From Phycisphaeraceae bacterium (GTDB taxonomy: Bacteria; Planctomycetota; Phycisphaerae; Phycisphaerales; UBA1924), in NCBI GenBank assembly GCA_019636555.1, contig JAHBXH010000001.1, positions 3,568,928-3,632,927 of the forward strand: DNA of 64,000 bases, read 5' to 3'. The notes under the pieces are model-generated. The model was not told where the DNA came from. It ran no database searches and saw only the letters and a program-made list of their open reading frames with translations. This document shows, piece after piece, positions 24,859-34,251 of this stretch. A program made the position numbers and the translations under genes. Position 1 is the stretch's first letter; every line of letters begins with the position of its first letter.

Positions 24859-26223
24859 GTGCACCACCTGCACCAACTCTGGATCAGGATTGCTTCCAGC
24901 CTGTGGTTTGTGCCGTTGGTTCTGGTCTTCGGCGCGATCGCGCTGGCACTCGCCCTGATCCTCATCGATGTCTCGATCGGAACGGATTGGGTTCGAGAAA
25001 ACTCATTGATCTTCGGCGTTGGGGCCGCCGGTGCGCGCGGCATGCTTTCCGCTATCGCCGCGTCGATGATGACGGTCGCAAGTCTTTCGTTCTCGCTCAC
25101 CATTACCACGCTCGCGACCGCTTCCTCTCAATACACGTCGCGCCTGATCCGCAATTTCATGCGAGATCGGCTCAATCAGTTCGTGCTCGGCTACTTTGTG
25201 GGCCTCTTCGCGTATTGCCTCATTGTGCTGCGCACGGTTCTCAGCAGAGACGAGGGTGACTTTGTTCCTCCTCTCGCCGTGTTTGGCGGCCTCGTCCTGG
25301 CCCTTGCCAGCATCGGCGTCCTCATCTTCTTTATTCATCACATCGCCAGATCGATTCAAGTTAGCACCATTCTTTCGAGCGTCACCGCCGAAACTCTCAC
25401 CGCCGTAGGTCATCTTTTCCCGGACGAACTCGGCGCTCCGATTTCCGCTTACGACACTGCGGCGGTCGCTCCGCCGCCAAACGCGACGGCATGGCATCCT
25501 GTTCTCGCCGAGCGCTTCGGTTATGTGCAGTCGCTGAATTCCCCTGGACTGCTCGCGATCGCCAGAGAGTTCGACTGCATCATCCGCATGACGGCCGATA
25601 TCGGCGAATTCGTGACGCCCGCCGGTACGCTCTGCGAAATCGGCTTGGCCTCGTTGCCCGATGGCGAGTCGCACGCGCGAATCCGAGCCCTCTTCGAGAT
25701 CGATTCGACGCGCACAATCGAGCAGGATGCGGCCTTCGGTATCCGCCAGATCGTGGACATCGCACTGAAGGCGCTCTCGCCGGGCGTGAACGACACCACC
25801 ACCGCCGTCATGTGCGTGCATCATCTTGGCGTAATCCTCGAAGCGCTCGGCGACCGCGACATCCCGGATCGCCTTCGAACCGAAGACGGCGTCGTCCGCG
25901 TTCTCGCATCGGGGCGTTCGTTCGATGCGCTCGCCGGCCAATGCCTCGATCAAATCCGTCGGTGCTCCACGGGCAATCCCGCCGTCATGTGCGCGCTTCT
26001 GAACGCCGTTTCCGCCGCGGGAAGGCGCACATCCGATCCGGCGCGGCGGAGAACACTCAGCCGGCACGTCGGATCCATCGCTTCGCTTGCGCAGGCGTCG
26101 CTTTCCTGGGATGAAGACCTCGGGCCGGTACGATCACTCGCATCTCGTACCGCCGAGGAGCTCGACGCCCCCGTGCCGTACCACGCTCAAGCCAGACTCG
26201 TTCGCCCCGCTGACCGCGTGTGA
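24859..26223 (+). CDS. DUF2254 family membrane protein
   Basis: From GTG 24859 the product is 454 residues. It starts with a short helix and SLWFVPLVLVFGAIALALALI, as DUF2254 proteins do. Then come FGVGAAGARGMLSAIAASMMTVASLSFSLTI-type segments, RLIRNFMRDRLNQFVLGYFVGLF and a fourth span. The soluble C-terminal half contains DAAFGIRQIVDIALKALSPGVND, the family's most conserved stretch. Function is unknown; the family is common in bacterial envelopes. The frame is open further upstream (ATG 24781), but that extension lacks homology-like character and a ribosome site. It lies before stress and ion-transport genes on the same strand. Confidence 0.82.
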   Translation: MHHLHQLWIRIASSLWFVPLVLVFGAIALALALILIDVSIGTDWVRENSLIFGVGAAGARGMLSAIAASMMTVASLSFSLTITTLATASSQYTSRLIRNFMRDRLNQFVLGYFVGLFAYCLIVLRTVLSRDEGDFVPPLAVFGGLVLALASIGVLIFFIHHIARSIQVSTILSSVTAETLTAVGHLFPDELGAPISAYDTAAVAPPPNATAWHPVLAERFGYVQSLNSPGLLAIAREFDCIIRMTADIGEFVTPAGTLCEIGLASLPDGESHARIRALFEIDSTRTIEQDAAFGIRQIVDIALKALSPGVNDTTTAVMCVHHLGVILEALGDRDIPDRLRTEDGVVRVLASGRSFDALAGQCLDQIRRCSTGNPAVMCALLNAVSAAGRRTSDPARRRTLSRHVGSIASLAQASLSWDEDLGPVRSLASRTAEELDAPVPYHAQARLVRPADRV

Positions 26224-26328
26224 TTGCCCCGACGACCCCGGAGGAATTCATTCAATGCGGCGACTCATGATGGAAAAGACTCTTCGTGCATTCGCCCGAT
26301 CTGAGCCGCCATTCAATGGGAGAAACGC

Positions 26329-26811
26329 ATGAACGCTTCTCTGAAATCAATCCTGCTTCCGACGCGCTTTTCGCTTCTTTCGCAGCGTGCCGCGGAGCAC
26401 GTCTCACTTCTCACTTCCCGTTTCGATTCGCACATCCACATCATCCATGTGATGCAACCGCCCTTGATCGTGACCGATCCAGCGGTAACCGGCGCCATGG
26501 CCGCGTTGCCGATGCCGATGCCACCCTCTTCCGAACTTCTCGCCGAGGCGAACTCGAAGCTCCGCCGATTTGTCGAAGAACGCTTTCGCGGCGCTTCCTC
26601 TCGAATCCAGACGTTTTGCCCGATCGGCACAGTGATCGACGAAATAGTTACCCACGCCCAAAGACACTCGATTGATATGATCGTGATGGGTACGCACGCC
26701 GACGGCTTGCTCAAGCGCCTCGTATTCGGTTCGGTCGGAAGGGGCGTCCTCGAATCGTCTCCCTGCCCGGTTCTCCTCGTTCCCGTGCGCGAAGCGCGAT
26801 CGATAGAGTAA
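26329..26811 (+). CDS. Universal stress protein (UspA family)
   Basis: The 160-residue cytoplasmic protein has the single UspA domain: KSILLPTRFS at the start, a HIHIIHVMQP second strand, SIDMIVMGTHADG, and the ATP-binding pattern G-x2-G-x9-G-[ST] read as GTHADGLLKRLVFGSVGRG, ending PCPVLLVPV. ATP binding is therefore likely. GGGAGA precedes ATG 26329. It lies 4 bp before the SLC12-type transporter gene, so the two are almost certainly co-translated. UspA-like domains often regulate transporters next to which they are encoded; that link is inference here. Confidence 0.92.
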   Translation: MNASLKSILLPTRFSLLSQRAAEHVSLLTSRFDSHIHIIHVMQPPLIVTDPAVTGAMAALPMPMPPSSELLAEANSKLRRFVEERFRGASSRIQTFCPIGTVIDEIVTHAQRHSIDMIVMGTHADGLLKRLVFGSVGRGVLESSPCPVLLVPVREARSIE

Positions 26812-26815
26812 TCCC

Positions 26816-29176
26816 ATGGCTCCCCCCGCCCAGCACTCGCCGGAACTCGCACGCGGACGGCTCGGAACCTTCGCCGGCGTCTTCACGCCGAGCATTCTCA
26901 CCATTCTGGGCATCATCCTCTTCCGACGTCTCGGCTACGTCGTCGGCACGGGAGGGCTGCTCGAAGCAATTGCCATCATCGCGCTCGCGACCACGATCTC
27001 GGTTATCACCAGCATCTCGCTTGCCGCGATCGCGACCAACATCCGCGTTCGCGCCGGAGGCGACTACTACCTGATCTCGCGAACGCTCGGCGTGCAGTAC
27101 GGCGGCGCGATCGGTCTGGTTCTCTTTCTCGCGCAATCTGTCTCTGTTGCTTTCTACTGCATCGGTTTCGGCGAAGCAGTCGCCGCTCTGATCGGTCGCA
27201 CGGGCGATGTCACCGTCACCGCCGGGATCGCGGCCACCGCGACAATTATCATCGGAACGATCGCGTTCGCGGGGGCCGACCTCGCCACCAAGTTTCAGTA
27301 CTTTGTTATGGCGGCGCTCGCACTCGCGATCGCCTCGTTCTTCATCGGCGGCGCGCTCAACTGGAACAACGAGCTACTGCGCGATTCGCTCCGCGTTTAC
27401 GGCGAGCGGTCGGGTCTTCCCTTCTGGTTCGTGTTCGCGGTCTTTTTCCCCGCCGTCACCGGCTTCACGCAGGGCGTGAGCATGTCGGGCGATCTCCGCG
27501 ACCCCGCGAAGAGCCTTCCACGCGGCACGTTCTTCGCCGTCCTGATTTCCACAGTCGTCTATCTCGCCGCCGCCGTCTTCCTCGCCGCTTCCGTACCGCT
27601 CGATGTTCTCGAAAAGGACTACGGCGCAATGCGCCGCGTTGCGATCGCCCCCTGGCTCATCGAAGTCGGCGTGATCGCCGCCACACTCTCATCTGCGATG
27701 GCGTCTTGCCTTGGCGCTCCGCGCATTCTCCAGTCGCTGGCCTCCGACAAAGTCATCCCTCCGTTGGCGATGTTTGCCCAGGGCGTCGGTCCAACGCTCA
27801 ATCCCCGGCGCGCTGTCCTGCTCACCGTCGCCGTGGCGCTCGCCACGATCGCGCTCGGAAGCCTGAACGCCATCGCCGCCGTTGTCGGCATGTGCTTCCT
27901 GCTTTCCTACGGGCTTCTCAACTACGCCACCTTCATCGAAGCCCGCGCCAAGAGCCCCGCGTTCAGACCGACCTTCCGATTCTTCAACTCGTGGCTCAGT
28001 CTCGCCGGCGCCGCCCTTTGTCTGTTCGCCGGGATCATGATCAATCCGGTTGCCGCGGCAATCGCCGGCGCCGCGATGGTCGCTCTCTATCAATACCTCC
28101 GACGAATCGCCCCCCGTTCGGCATGGGCCGACAGCCGCTACGCGTATCACTTCCGGCGCGTCCGCGACCACCTGATGGAGATGAACGGCGGCACTCCGCA
28201 TCCGCGCGACTGGCGACCCTTCGTCCTTGCCCTCTGCAACGAGCCGCGTGATCGCGTCCGTCTCCTCACCTTCGCTTCCTGGATCGACGGCGACAGCGGC
28301 TTCACAACCGCGGTCCGCGTTCTGACGCCCGGCGAGAACGACAAGGACTCGGCCAACTCCACACAGCACGTGGACGCGGACCGGCTTGCCGCCGCAGAAG
28401 AGATGCTCCGTACGCAGGTCCGTGAAGCCGGCCTCGAAACGTTTACGCGTGTCGTCGCCACACCGACCGTGGCAGAAGGGCTTGCGGTCCTTCTGCAATC
28501 ACACGGACTTGGCCCTCTTCGCGCCAACACCATCCTCATGAGCGCGCGCGAGCAGTTCCGTGATGCGCCCGTTTCGGGTGATGCCCCGCCACCCGAAGCG
28601 CTCAGTGCCGCGCTCGGACAGAAGAAGAACCTGATCCTGCTCGAAGGAGACGATTCCGACTGGATCACGCTCGAAAAGACCGACCTCGACAAACGCTGCA
28701 TCGATGTCTGGTGGAAAGAAAGCGATACTTGTCGTCTTTGCCTTCTGCTCGCTCATCTCATGACGCGGGCCGAAGGCTGGAAGTCCGCCGACATCCGCCT
28801 GCGCGTTATCCACTCCGGCGAAGCACACCGCGACGATGCCATCGCCCGCGCCCGTGAGATGCTCGAAGAAGCGCGGATCGACGCCGAGATCGATCTCGTC
28901 GATTTTTCCGGCCCGGACTCTCTGATTGAGCACTCCCGAAGCGCAACCATCGTTTTCCTGCCGCTCCGAGTCCGGGGCGGACGCCTCTCCGGCCCGCGCG
29001 GGCAGCCGCTCAAGGATTCGCTTTCTTCCCTCCCCGTCTGCGCCATGGTCGTCGCTGGAGAAGACATCGATCTCGATGCTCAGCCGGACGACGCCCCCAA
29101 GCCCGAGGCGACATCCGAAGTCGGAACGTCGACCGCAGCCCCCTCAACGCCACCCGCGCCGGTCCCTGCCGCGTAG
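26816..29176 (+). CDS. APC-superfamily transporter, cation-chloride cotransporter (SLC12)-like
   Basis: The 786-residue protein starts with the SLC12 signature GVFTPSILTILGIILFRRLGYVVG. About 12 hydrophobic spans follow to residue 430, including RAGGDYYLISRTLG and FFPAVTGFTQGVSMSGDLRDP, both characteristic of Na-K-Cl and K-Cl cotransporters. The C-terminal 350 residues form a large soluble domain, as in SLC12 proteins, ending in an Ala/Pro-rich tail. Coupled cation and chloride movement across the inner membrane is the likely role. The universal stress protein gene ends 4 bp upstream. A 130-bp MITE lies 24 bp downstream. Confidence 0.85.
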   Translation: MAPPAQHSPELARGRLGTFAGVFTPSILTILGIILFRRLGYVVGTGGLLEAIAIIALATTISVITSISLAAIATNIRVRAGGDYYLISRTLGVQYGGAIGLVLFLAQSVSVAFYCIGFGEAVAALIGRTGDVTVTAGIAATATIIIGTIAFAGADLATKFQYFVMAALALAIASFFIGGALNWNNELLRDSLRVYGERSGLPFWFVFAVFFPAVTGFTQGVSMSGDLRDPAKSLPRGTFFAVLISTVVYLAAAVFLAASVPLDVLEKDYGAMRRVAIAPWLIEVGVIAATLSSAMASCLGAPRILQSLASDKVIPPLAMFAQGVGPTLNPRRAVLLTVAVALATIALGSLNAIAAVVGMCFLLSYGLLNYATFIEARAKSPAFRPTFRFFNSWLSLAGAALCLFAGIMINPVAAAIAGAAMVALYQYLRRIAPRSAWADSRYAYHFRRVRDHLMEMNGGTPHPRDWRPFVLALCNEPRDRVRLLTFASWIDGDSGFTTAVRVLTPGENDKDSANSTQHVDADRLAAAEEMLRTQVREAGLETFTRVVATPTVAEGLAVLLQSHGLGPLRANTILMSAREQFRDAPVSGDAPPPEALSAALGQKKNLILLEGDDSDWITLEKTDLDKRCIDVWWKESDTCRLCLLLAHLMTRAEGWKSADIRLRVIHSGEAHRDDAIARAREMLEEARIDAEIDLVDFSGPDSLIEHSRSATIVFLPLRVRGGRLSGPRGQPLKDSLSSLPVCAMVVAGEDIDLDAQPDDAPKPEATSEVGTSTAAPSTPPAPVPAA

Positions 29177-29200
29177 TTCCCGTTGAGCGACCGGTCCTAG

Positions 29201-29330
29201 CAGGCTGTTGAAAAACTCCAACCAGTCGCAATTTCGAACCGCCATCTACCCTCGCGACCCGGGTCTGAGGGCCAGAAAGTTGTCTGCAATGCGTCGGCGC
29301 AGTAGGCACAATCAGAATTTCAACAGCCTG
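29201..29330. repeat. 130-bp MITE, copy 2 (CTAG target duplication)
   Basis: This is identical to 11623-11752 over its full length and in the same orientation. It is flanked by CTAG at 29197-29200 and 29331-29334. The right-hand CTAG contains the stop codon of mgtE on the minus strand, and removing the element plus one CTAG would leave that stop unchanged. Identity of two copies 17.5 kb apart points to recent activity. Confidence 0.88.
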
Positions 29331-30686
29331 CTAGGTCGCGATCGCGACCAGCCCAAGGGTCAACGCAAAGCCGCTCACATCCGCAAGTGTTGTTGTGATC
29401 GGTCCGCTCGCCAGCGCCGGATCCACCGAGAGCCTTCGCAGCAGCAGCGGACAGATCGCCCCGATCGCGATTGCGATCACCGCATTGAGCGTCATCGCCG
29501 TCCCCACAGCGGCGCCGATGGACCACGACGCACCCCAGAGATTTGAAAGCACCGCCACCGCCCCGCCCAGCGGAACCGCGATCAGTCCGGCGAGCCCCAA
29601 TTCATGCATCAGCACCCGCCGCCACGCGGCCGGATCAATCACTCCCAGCGTCAACTCGCGGATGCTCACCGCCGCCGCCTGCATCGCGGCATTCCCGCTC
29701 GTCGCGGAGATCACCGGCAGCACCGCCGCGACCACGATCGCCTTCGCGATTGTGTCGCGATTGAACGCGACGATGGCTGCGCCGCCAAGACACAGAATCA
29801 GATTGACTCCCAGCCACGCCGAACGCCTCCTCAGGCGTGTCCCGACCGGCATCGAGCGCAATTCCTCGCCGCCAACAATTCCCTGGCTCAGTCGATAGTC
29901 GTCTTCCGCTTCTTCCTGCTCTCCCTCGGTCGCATCGGCGCGCGAAACGACTCCGAGCATCTTCCCGGCTCCGTCCACAACCGGCAGCGCGAGGTACGGG
30001 TGCTCATCGAACACGGCTGCAACTTCGTGCAGCGTCGCCACGTCGCGCACCGACGCGGGTTCGCGGACCGAGAGCCTCGCGAGTGGAGAATCTTCCGCCG
30101 CCAACATCAGATCGCGTATCGGCGCAACCCCCACCAGTTTTCCCGCCTCGTCGAGCAGGTACAGATACTGGACGCCGATCACCGCATATTTCTGCTGATT
30201 CGCGCGCAAGTCCCGGATCGCGTCGCTCACCGTCGCCTTCGCCGAGTAAGCCACGAACTCCGTTTCCATGAGCCCGCCCGCGGTATCAGGCTCGTACGAA
30301 AGAAGCTTCGCCGCATCGTGTCGCACCCCGACCGGAAGCATCGCTTGAATGGCGGCGCGCCGTTCCTCTTCGACAGCAGCCAGAATATCCGCCCGCTCGT
30401 CGCTCGGCAATTCCGCGACCAATCTTGCCGCGTTCGACGGATCGATCGATGCCAGAATCAATCCGCTCTGTTCCCGCGGCAGCCAAAGCAGCACTTCCCG
30501 CGCGCGTGTGTCCTCCGTCAGCCCTTCAAGAACGCGAGCCGCCTCATCCTGGTTTAGTGTTCCAAAGAAGGCACGCGTTGCGTCCGGACCGAGATCGACC
30601 GCCTGAAACCGTGCGACGACGTCTTGCGATTGCTCGTTCGCCGACAAATCATCACGCTCGACTTGATCGGCCGGACCGCCTGCCAT
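29331..30686 (-). CDS. mgtE: MgtE-type magnesium transporter
   Basis: The 451-residue protein has the three MgtE parts. First is an acidic N-domain built of short helices (NQDEAARVLEGL, LPSDERADILAAV). Next is a CBS pair (residues about 135-255; ETEFVAYSAKATVSDAI and LARLSVREPASVRDVATLHEV) that senses cytoplasmic Mg2+. Last are five transmembrane spans with VVAAVLPVISATSGNAAMQA and DVSGFALTLGL. The final Asp region lines the ion pore in MgtE. The stop codon coincides with the target site of the MITE, leaving the protein intact. No clear ribosome site precedes ATG 30686. The gene lies head to head, 51 bp away, with a zinc-finger protein gene. Confidence 0.93.
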   Translation of the reverse strand: MAGGPADQVERDDLSANEQSQDVVARFQAVDLGPDATRAFFGTLNQDEAARVLEGLTEDTRAREVLLWLPREQSGLILASIDPSNAARLVAELPSDERADILAAVEEERRAAIQAMLPVGVRHDAAKLLSYEPDTAGGLMETEFVAYSAKATVSDAIRDLRANQQKYAVIGVQYLYLLDEAGKLVGVAPIRDLMLAAEDSPLARLSVREPASVRDVATLHEVAAVFDEHPYLALPVVDGAGKMLGVVSRADATEGEQEEAEDDYRLSQGIVGGEELRSMPVGTRLRRRSAWLGVNLILCLGGAAIVAFNRDTIAKAIVVAAVLPVISATSGNAAMQAAAVSIRELTLGVIDPAAWRRVLMHELGLAGLIAVPLGGAVAVLSNLWGASWSIGAAVGTAMTLNAVIAIAIGAICPLLLRRLSVDPALASGPITTTLADVSGFALTLGLVAIAT

Positions 30687-30737
30687 GAGGTACCATAGGT
30701 GCCACTATCCGAAAGTTGTGAGCAAAGGACGCGATGC

Positions 30738-31556
30738 ATGTCGTACGACGCGGACAAAACGGCCGAGATTCTTGACGAGTTGAAGACCGCGCTGCGCAAG
30801 GATGATCTGACCGAAGCCATGCAGATCCTCCGCTTCGCTGACGGATCCGGCGCCATCCGCCGCGGCTCGGGCATGCTGCCCGCGCTCCAAAAGCAAATCG
30901 GAGAAAAACAGGCCCAGCGGCTTATCTATGCCTTCGCGACCGACCCGTGTCCCTACTGCAAAGGCGGACGCGAGAAATGCGACGACTGCGGCGGCAAGGG
31001 CTTCTATTCCGGCACCAAAGTTTGCCAGCCGTGCGCGGGGCTCGGTCTCAAGCGCTGCCCGTTCTGCAACGGAACCGCGTTCGCGGGATACGACTTCGTT
31101 CCGCGCGGCCTGCGCCAAATTGTGCTGCTGGTTCGCACCGATTTCGCCGCGCAACAGCTCCGCACGCTCGCCAACCCGGAAGCCGCCACGTCCGAACGCC
31201 CGAGCCTTCTCGCTCGGCGAATCCTCGCGATCGACCGCTGCCGCGGAATCTTCGCAAACGCCGTCGAGCAGGCGCGCATCATCGAGTCACGTGCCGCCAA
31301 CGAACGAATCGCGTTCGCTTCGACCGATCGGACGCGCATTGATCGCGAAGCGCGCCAGCAGAACCGCATCGCCGAAAAAGCCATCCGCCACCTTCTCCAA
31401 TTGCTGGGCGAGCGCTCGGCAAAGAAGGCTCAGGCGAGCCAGAAGGAACGCACACGCGAACTCTTCGCGCACCGCGCCAAGATATTCGCGCGCCTCAGCA
31501 CCGGAGAAGGTTTCGATTCGTCAGCGCTTGAGACTCCGGCGGCACTCCGGTCCTGA
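30738..31556 (+). CDS. Hypothetical protein with DnaJ-like Cys-rich zinc-finger region
   Basis: The 272-residue protein has a Cys cluster at about residues 75-115. It is four CxxC pairs spaced as in the DnaJ central domain: CPYCKGG, CDDCGGKG, CQPCAGLG and CPFCNG. No J domain is present, so this is a stand-alone zinc domain of the kind seen in chaperone-like or thiol-handling proteins. The C-terminal half is long, basic and helical (ARQQNRIAEKAIRHLLQLL). ATG 30738 is preceded by AAAGGACG. The gene lies between mgtE (divergent) and the kinase gene (convergent). Client or partner is unknown. Confidence 0.7.
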   Translation: MSYDADKTAEILDELKTALRKDDLTEAMQILRFADGSGAIRRGSGMLPALQKQIGEKQAQRLIYAFATDPCPYCKGGREKCDDCGGKGFYSGTKVCQPCAGLGLKRCPFCNGTAFAGYDFVPRGLRQIVLLVRTDFAAQQLRTLANPEAATSERPSLLARRILAIDRCRGIFANAVEQARIIESRAANERIAFASTDRTRIDREARQQNRIAEKAIRHLLQLLGERSAKKAQASQKERTRELFAHRAKIFARLSTGEGFDSSALETPAALRS

Positions 31557-31584
31557 ATCAGCTCACCCAGAGACCTCTCGGTTG

Positions 31585-34251
31585 TTAGTCTTGCGTTTCC
31601 GTCGCCGCCAGCGCTTCCCATGACCGATGATCGCGCTCGCGCCCCATCGCCTCGTAGACGGAGCAAAGCCGGTCCGCGGCCTTCTTCGCGTCCGCGCTGC
31701 TCCCGTTCTCATCGAGAATCTCGAATGCCTCAACCAGCGGCGCCTCCGCTTCGCCGATCCGTCCCAGCGCCACGAGGCAGCCTCCCCAGTTCGAAAGAAC
31801 GGCGCCGAGGCGCGCATGGCCCGGCGGCAACGTACCCCGCAGCACCGTGATGCTCTGCGCAAAGAGCGGCTCGGCCCGCTCGTTCTCACCTAGGTCCGCG
31901 AGCGTTGTCGCAAGCGCCGTCATCACGTGAACCGCGGGCGGCGCATCCGCCGTCATCTCCTCGAGCGCATCGTGCAGCGCGCACTCGAGAAGTTCCGCCG
32001 CGAGTTCGGGCCTCCCAGTCGCGCGATACAGCGAGGCCAAGCTTACCGAGCACGTCAGTGTTCCCGGGTGAGCATCCCCGAAGACCCGGTGACAGCGGGC
32101 CAGCGTATCGACATACAGCGGTTCCGCCTCCGCGTATCGCCCCATGCTCTCGCACAGGAACGCGAGGTTGTGCGCAGTGACCAGCACGTCCGGATGATCC
32201 GGTCCCGAGCGCACCCGCTCGATCTCCAGAATCCGCCGGTACATGGGTTCGGCCTCTTCGAACCGCTGGAGTTTCTCGAGCGCCGCGGCGCGATTATGCA
32301 GCGCGATCAGCGTGGAAGGGTGATCGGGCCCGAATTCGGCAACCCGATCCTCGTACACCTTCCGGTAAAGCCTCTCGGCCTCCTCCGCTTCGCCGAGCGC
32401 GAACGCGCAGTCGCCCCGGATCTGCGTCGCGTACACGATCAGCCGATCGTTTGCGTTCAAAGCCTCCTTGCTGCGCGCATCGAATTCGTCGAGCAGTGCC
32501 CTCGCACCGGGGAAGTCATCGAAACCCTCCGCCCTCATCGCGGCGCGCACGATCAGAAGTTCGAGCGCCGCGCGCGATGCTCGGCCAAGATTCTTCTCCG
32601 CGATCTCAGACTCTCTCGCAAGAACGACCTTTGCCTCGTCGTACTTCCCCTGGTCGCGGAGAATCTTCCCGTAATCAGTCCACGCCGCGAGCGTAAGCTC
32701 GCTCGCGGCGCCCAGCTTGTCTTCAAACGTTTCCGCCGCCGAGAGAATCAACGGCTCGCCATCGCCAAATCGGCCGAGCGCGTGGTACACGTTGCCGATG
32801 TTGTTTCGGATCGCGGCACCCGTCACCGGATCGTCATGGAATCGATCGGGCAGGCCGGAAGCGGCGGCATCGAGCGCCTCGGCGACGGTCACGTCTCGCC
32901 CTTCCGCGCTCGGAACGATCGACGCGAGCACATCGTTGTTGAAGAAGTCGGTCACGGCCTGCGCGATCGCCGCCTGGCGGACCGCTTCCAAGCGGCGCGC
33001 CTCGGCTTTCTTCGCTTGAGTGCGCGCCGAATTCAGGCCGAGGGCGAGCCCGAGCACACCCACCCCGATCGCCGCGACAACGAGCGCGCCTCCCAGCACC
33101 GCGAGCCGGTTGCGCCTGGCGAAGCGCGAGATCTGCTCGATCGCGCTGTGTGGTTTCGCGAGGATCGTCCGGTGATCGAGGTACCGCCGGATGTCCTCGG
33201 CGAGCGCCGCCGCTGTCTGATAGCGAAGCTGCTTGTCAGTCTCCATTGCTTTCGCCACAATCACTTCGATGTCACCACGACACTCAGACTTCAGCGCCCC
33301 CAGCCGCGGAGGCTTGGTCTCGCACAGCTTGTGCACCGCTTCGAAGACGCCCATCCCGCTCACGTCACACGGCAGCCTGCCCGCGAGCAGTTCAAAGAGG
33401 ACCACACCGAGCCCGTACACATCGCTCCGGATATCGACAGCGTCGTGCTCGCCCGCGAGTTGCTCGGGGCTCATGTACGCGAGCGTTCCCACAAGCTGCC
33501 CGTGCTGCGTGGATTCCACCAGACCAGCACCCTGATCGGTGGCCCGCGCCACGCCGAAATCCAGCACCTTCGCGTGCGCCGCGCCGTCGGTCCACACGAG
33601 AATGTTCGCGGGCTTCAGATCGCGGTGGATCACGCCGCGTGCGTGGGCGTGCTGCACCGCATCGCACACGCTCGCAACCAGCGCCAGCCGTTCACGCACC
33701 GACGGCTGTTCCCGTTCCACCCATTGATCGAGAGGAACACCCTCCACCAGCTCCATCGCGAAGTAAGGCCGCGGGTGGTTTTGGGTCCCCACGACGCCGG
33801 CTTCGTAGACGGACGCAATCCCCGGATGCTGCAACCGTCCGAGCGCATCCGCTTCGAATTCGAATCGCCGCACAAGTTCCGGCGTGCTCAATCCGGCGCG
33901 CAGCACTTTCAGCGCGACCGATCGTCTCGGGTGCAACTGCTCGGCTTCGTAGACCACCGCCATCCCGCCCGCGCCGAGCTCGCGCGTGATTCGAAACCCC
34001 GGAACATCGACGGGCGCGGGCGTGCTCTCCGCGAGCAGCGATGCCAGCGCGACGGGGCCCGACACGCCGGTCTCGAGAACGCCGCACCCTTCCGACCGGA
34101 GCAACGCCATCGCTTCGTCGCGCAAACTCTCGTCTTCCGGTTCCAATTGACGCAGCTTTTCCGCCCATTTCTCCCGCGGCAGATCGCACGCCGCGTCGAA
34201 CAGCCGCTCGATCCTTCGAAACCTATCGGCGTCGCTTCTTCGCTCAGTCAC
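31585..34251 (-). CDS. Membrane-anchored Ser/Thr protein kinase with C-terminal TPR repeats
   Basis: The 888-residue protein opens with a short helical segment. The Hanks-type kinase domain (about 85-350) has glycine loop LGAGGMAVVYE, Lys115 in VALKV, catalytic HRDLKPAN (Asp211), DFG at 231-233 and the GTLAYMSPEQ activation segment. All catalytic residues are present. One membrane span (LAVLGGALVVAAIGVGVLGL, about 390) separates it from an exported region of TPR-like repeats of about 42 residues, such as EEAERLYRKVYEDRVAEFG and EEAEPMYRRILEIERVRSG. Its start overlaps the stop of the ECF sigma gene by 8 bp, the classic planctomycete sigma-kinase arrangement. It probably acts with the sigma factor in signalling; the input is unknown. 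Confidence 0.93.
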   Translation of the reverse strand: MTERRSDADRFRRIERLFDAACDLPREKWAEKLRQLEPEDESLRDEAMALLRSEGCGVLETGVSGPVALASLLAESTPAPVDVPGFRITRELGAGGMAVVYEAEQLHPRRSVALKVLRAGLSTPELVRRFEFEADALGRLQHPGIASVYEAGVVGTQNHPRPYFAMELVEGVPLDQWVEREQPSVRERLALVASVCDAVQHAHARGVIHRDLKPANILVWTDGAAHAKVLDFGVARATDQGAGLVESTQHGQLVGTLAYMSPEQLAGEHDAVDIRSDVYGLGVVLFELLAGRLPCDVSGMGVFEAVHKLCETKPPRLGALKSECRGDIEVIVAKAMETDKQLRYQTAAALAEDIRRYLDHRTILAKPHSAIEQISRFARRNRLAVLGGALVVAAIGVGVLGLALGLNSARTQAKKAEARRLEAVRQAAIAQAVTDFFNNDVLASIVPSAEGRDVTVAEALDAAASGLPDRFHDDPVTGAAIRNNIGNVYHALGRFGDGEPLILSAAETFEDKLGAASELTLAAWTDYGKILRDQGKYDEAKVVLARESEIAEKNLGRASRAALELLIVRAAMRAEGFDDFPGARALLDEFDARSKEALNANDRLIVYATQIRGDCAFALGEAEEAERLYRKVYEDRVAEFGPDHPSTLIALHNRAAALEKLQRFEEAEPMYRRILEIERVRSGPDHPDVLVTAHNLAFLCESMGRYAEAEPLYVDTLARCHRVFGDAHPGTLTCSVSLASLYRATGRPELAAELLECALHDALEEMTADAPPAVHVMTALATTLADLGENERAEPLFAQSITVLRGTLPPGHARLGAVLSNWGGCLVALGRIGEAEAPLVEAFEILDENGSSADAKKAADRLCSVYEAMGRERDHRSWEALAATETQD

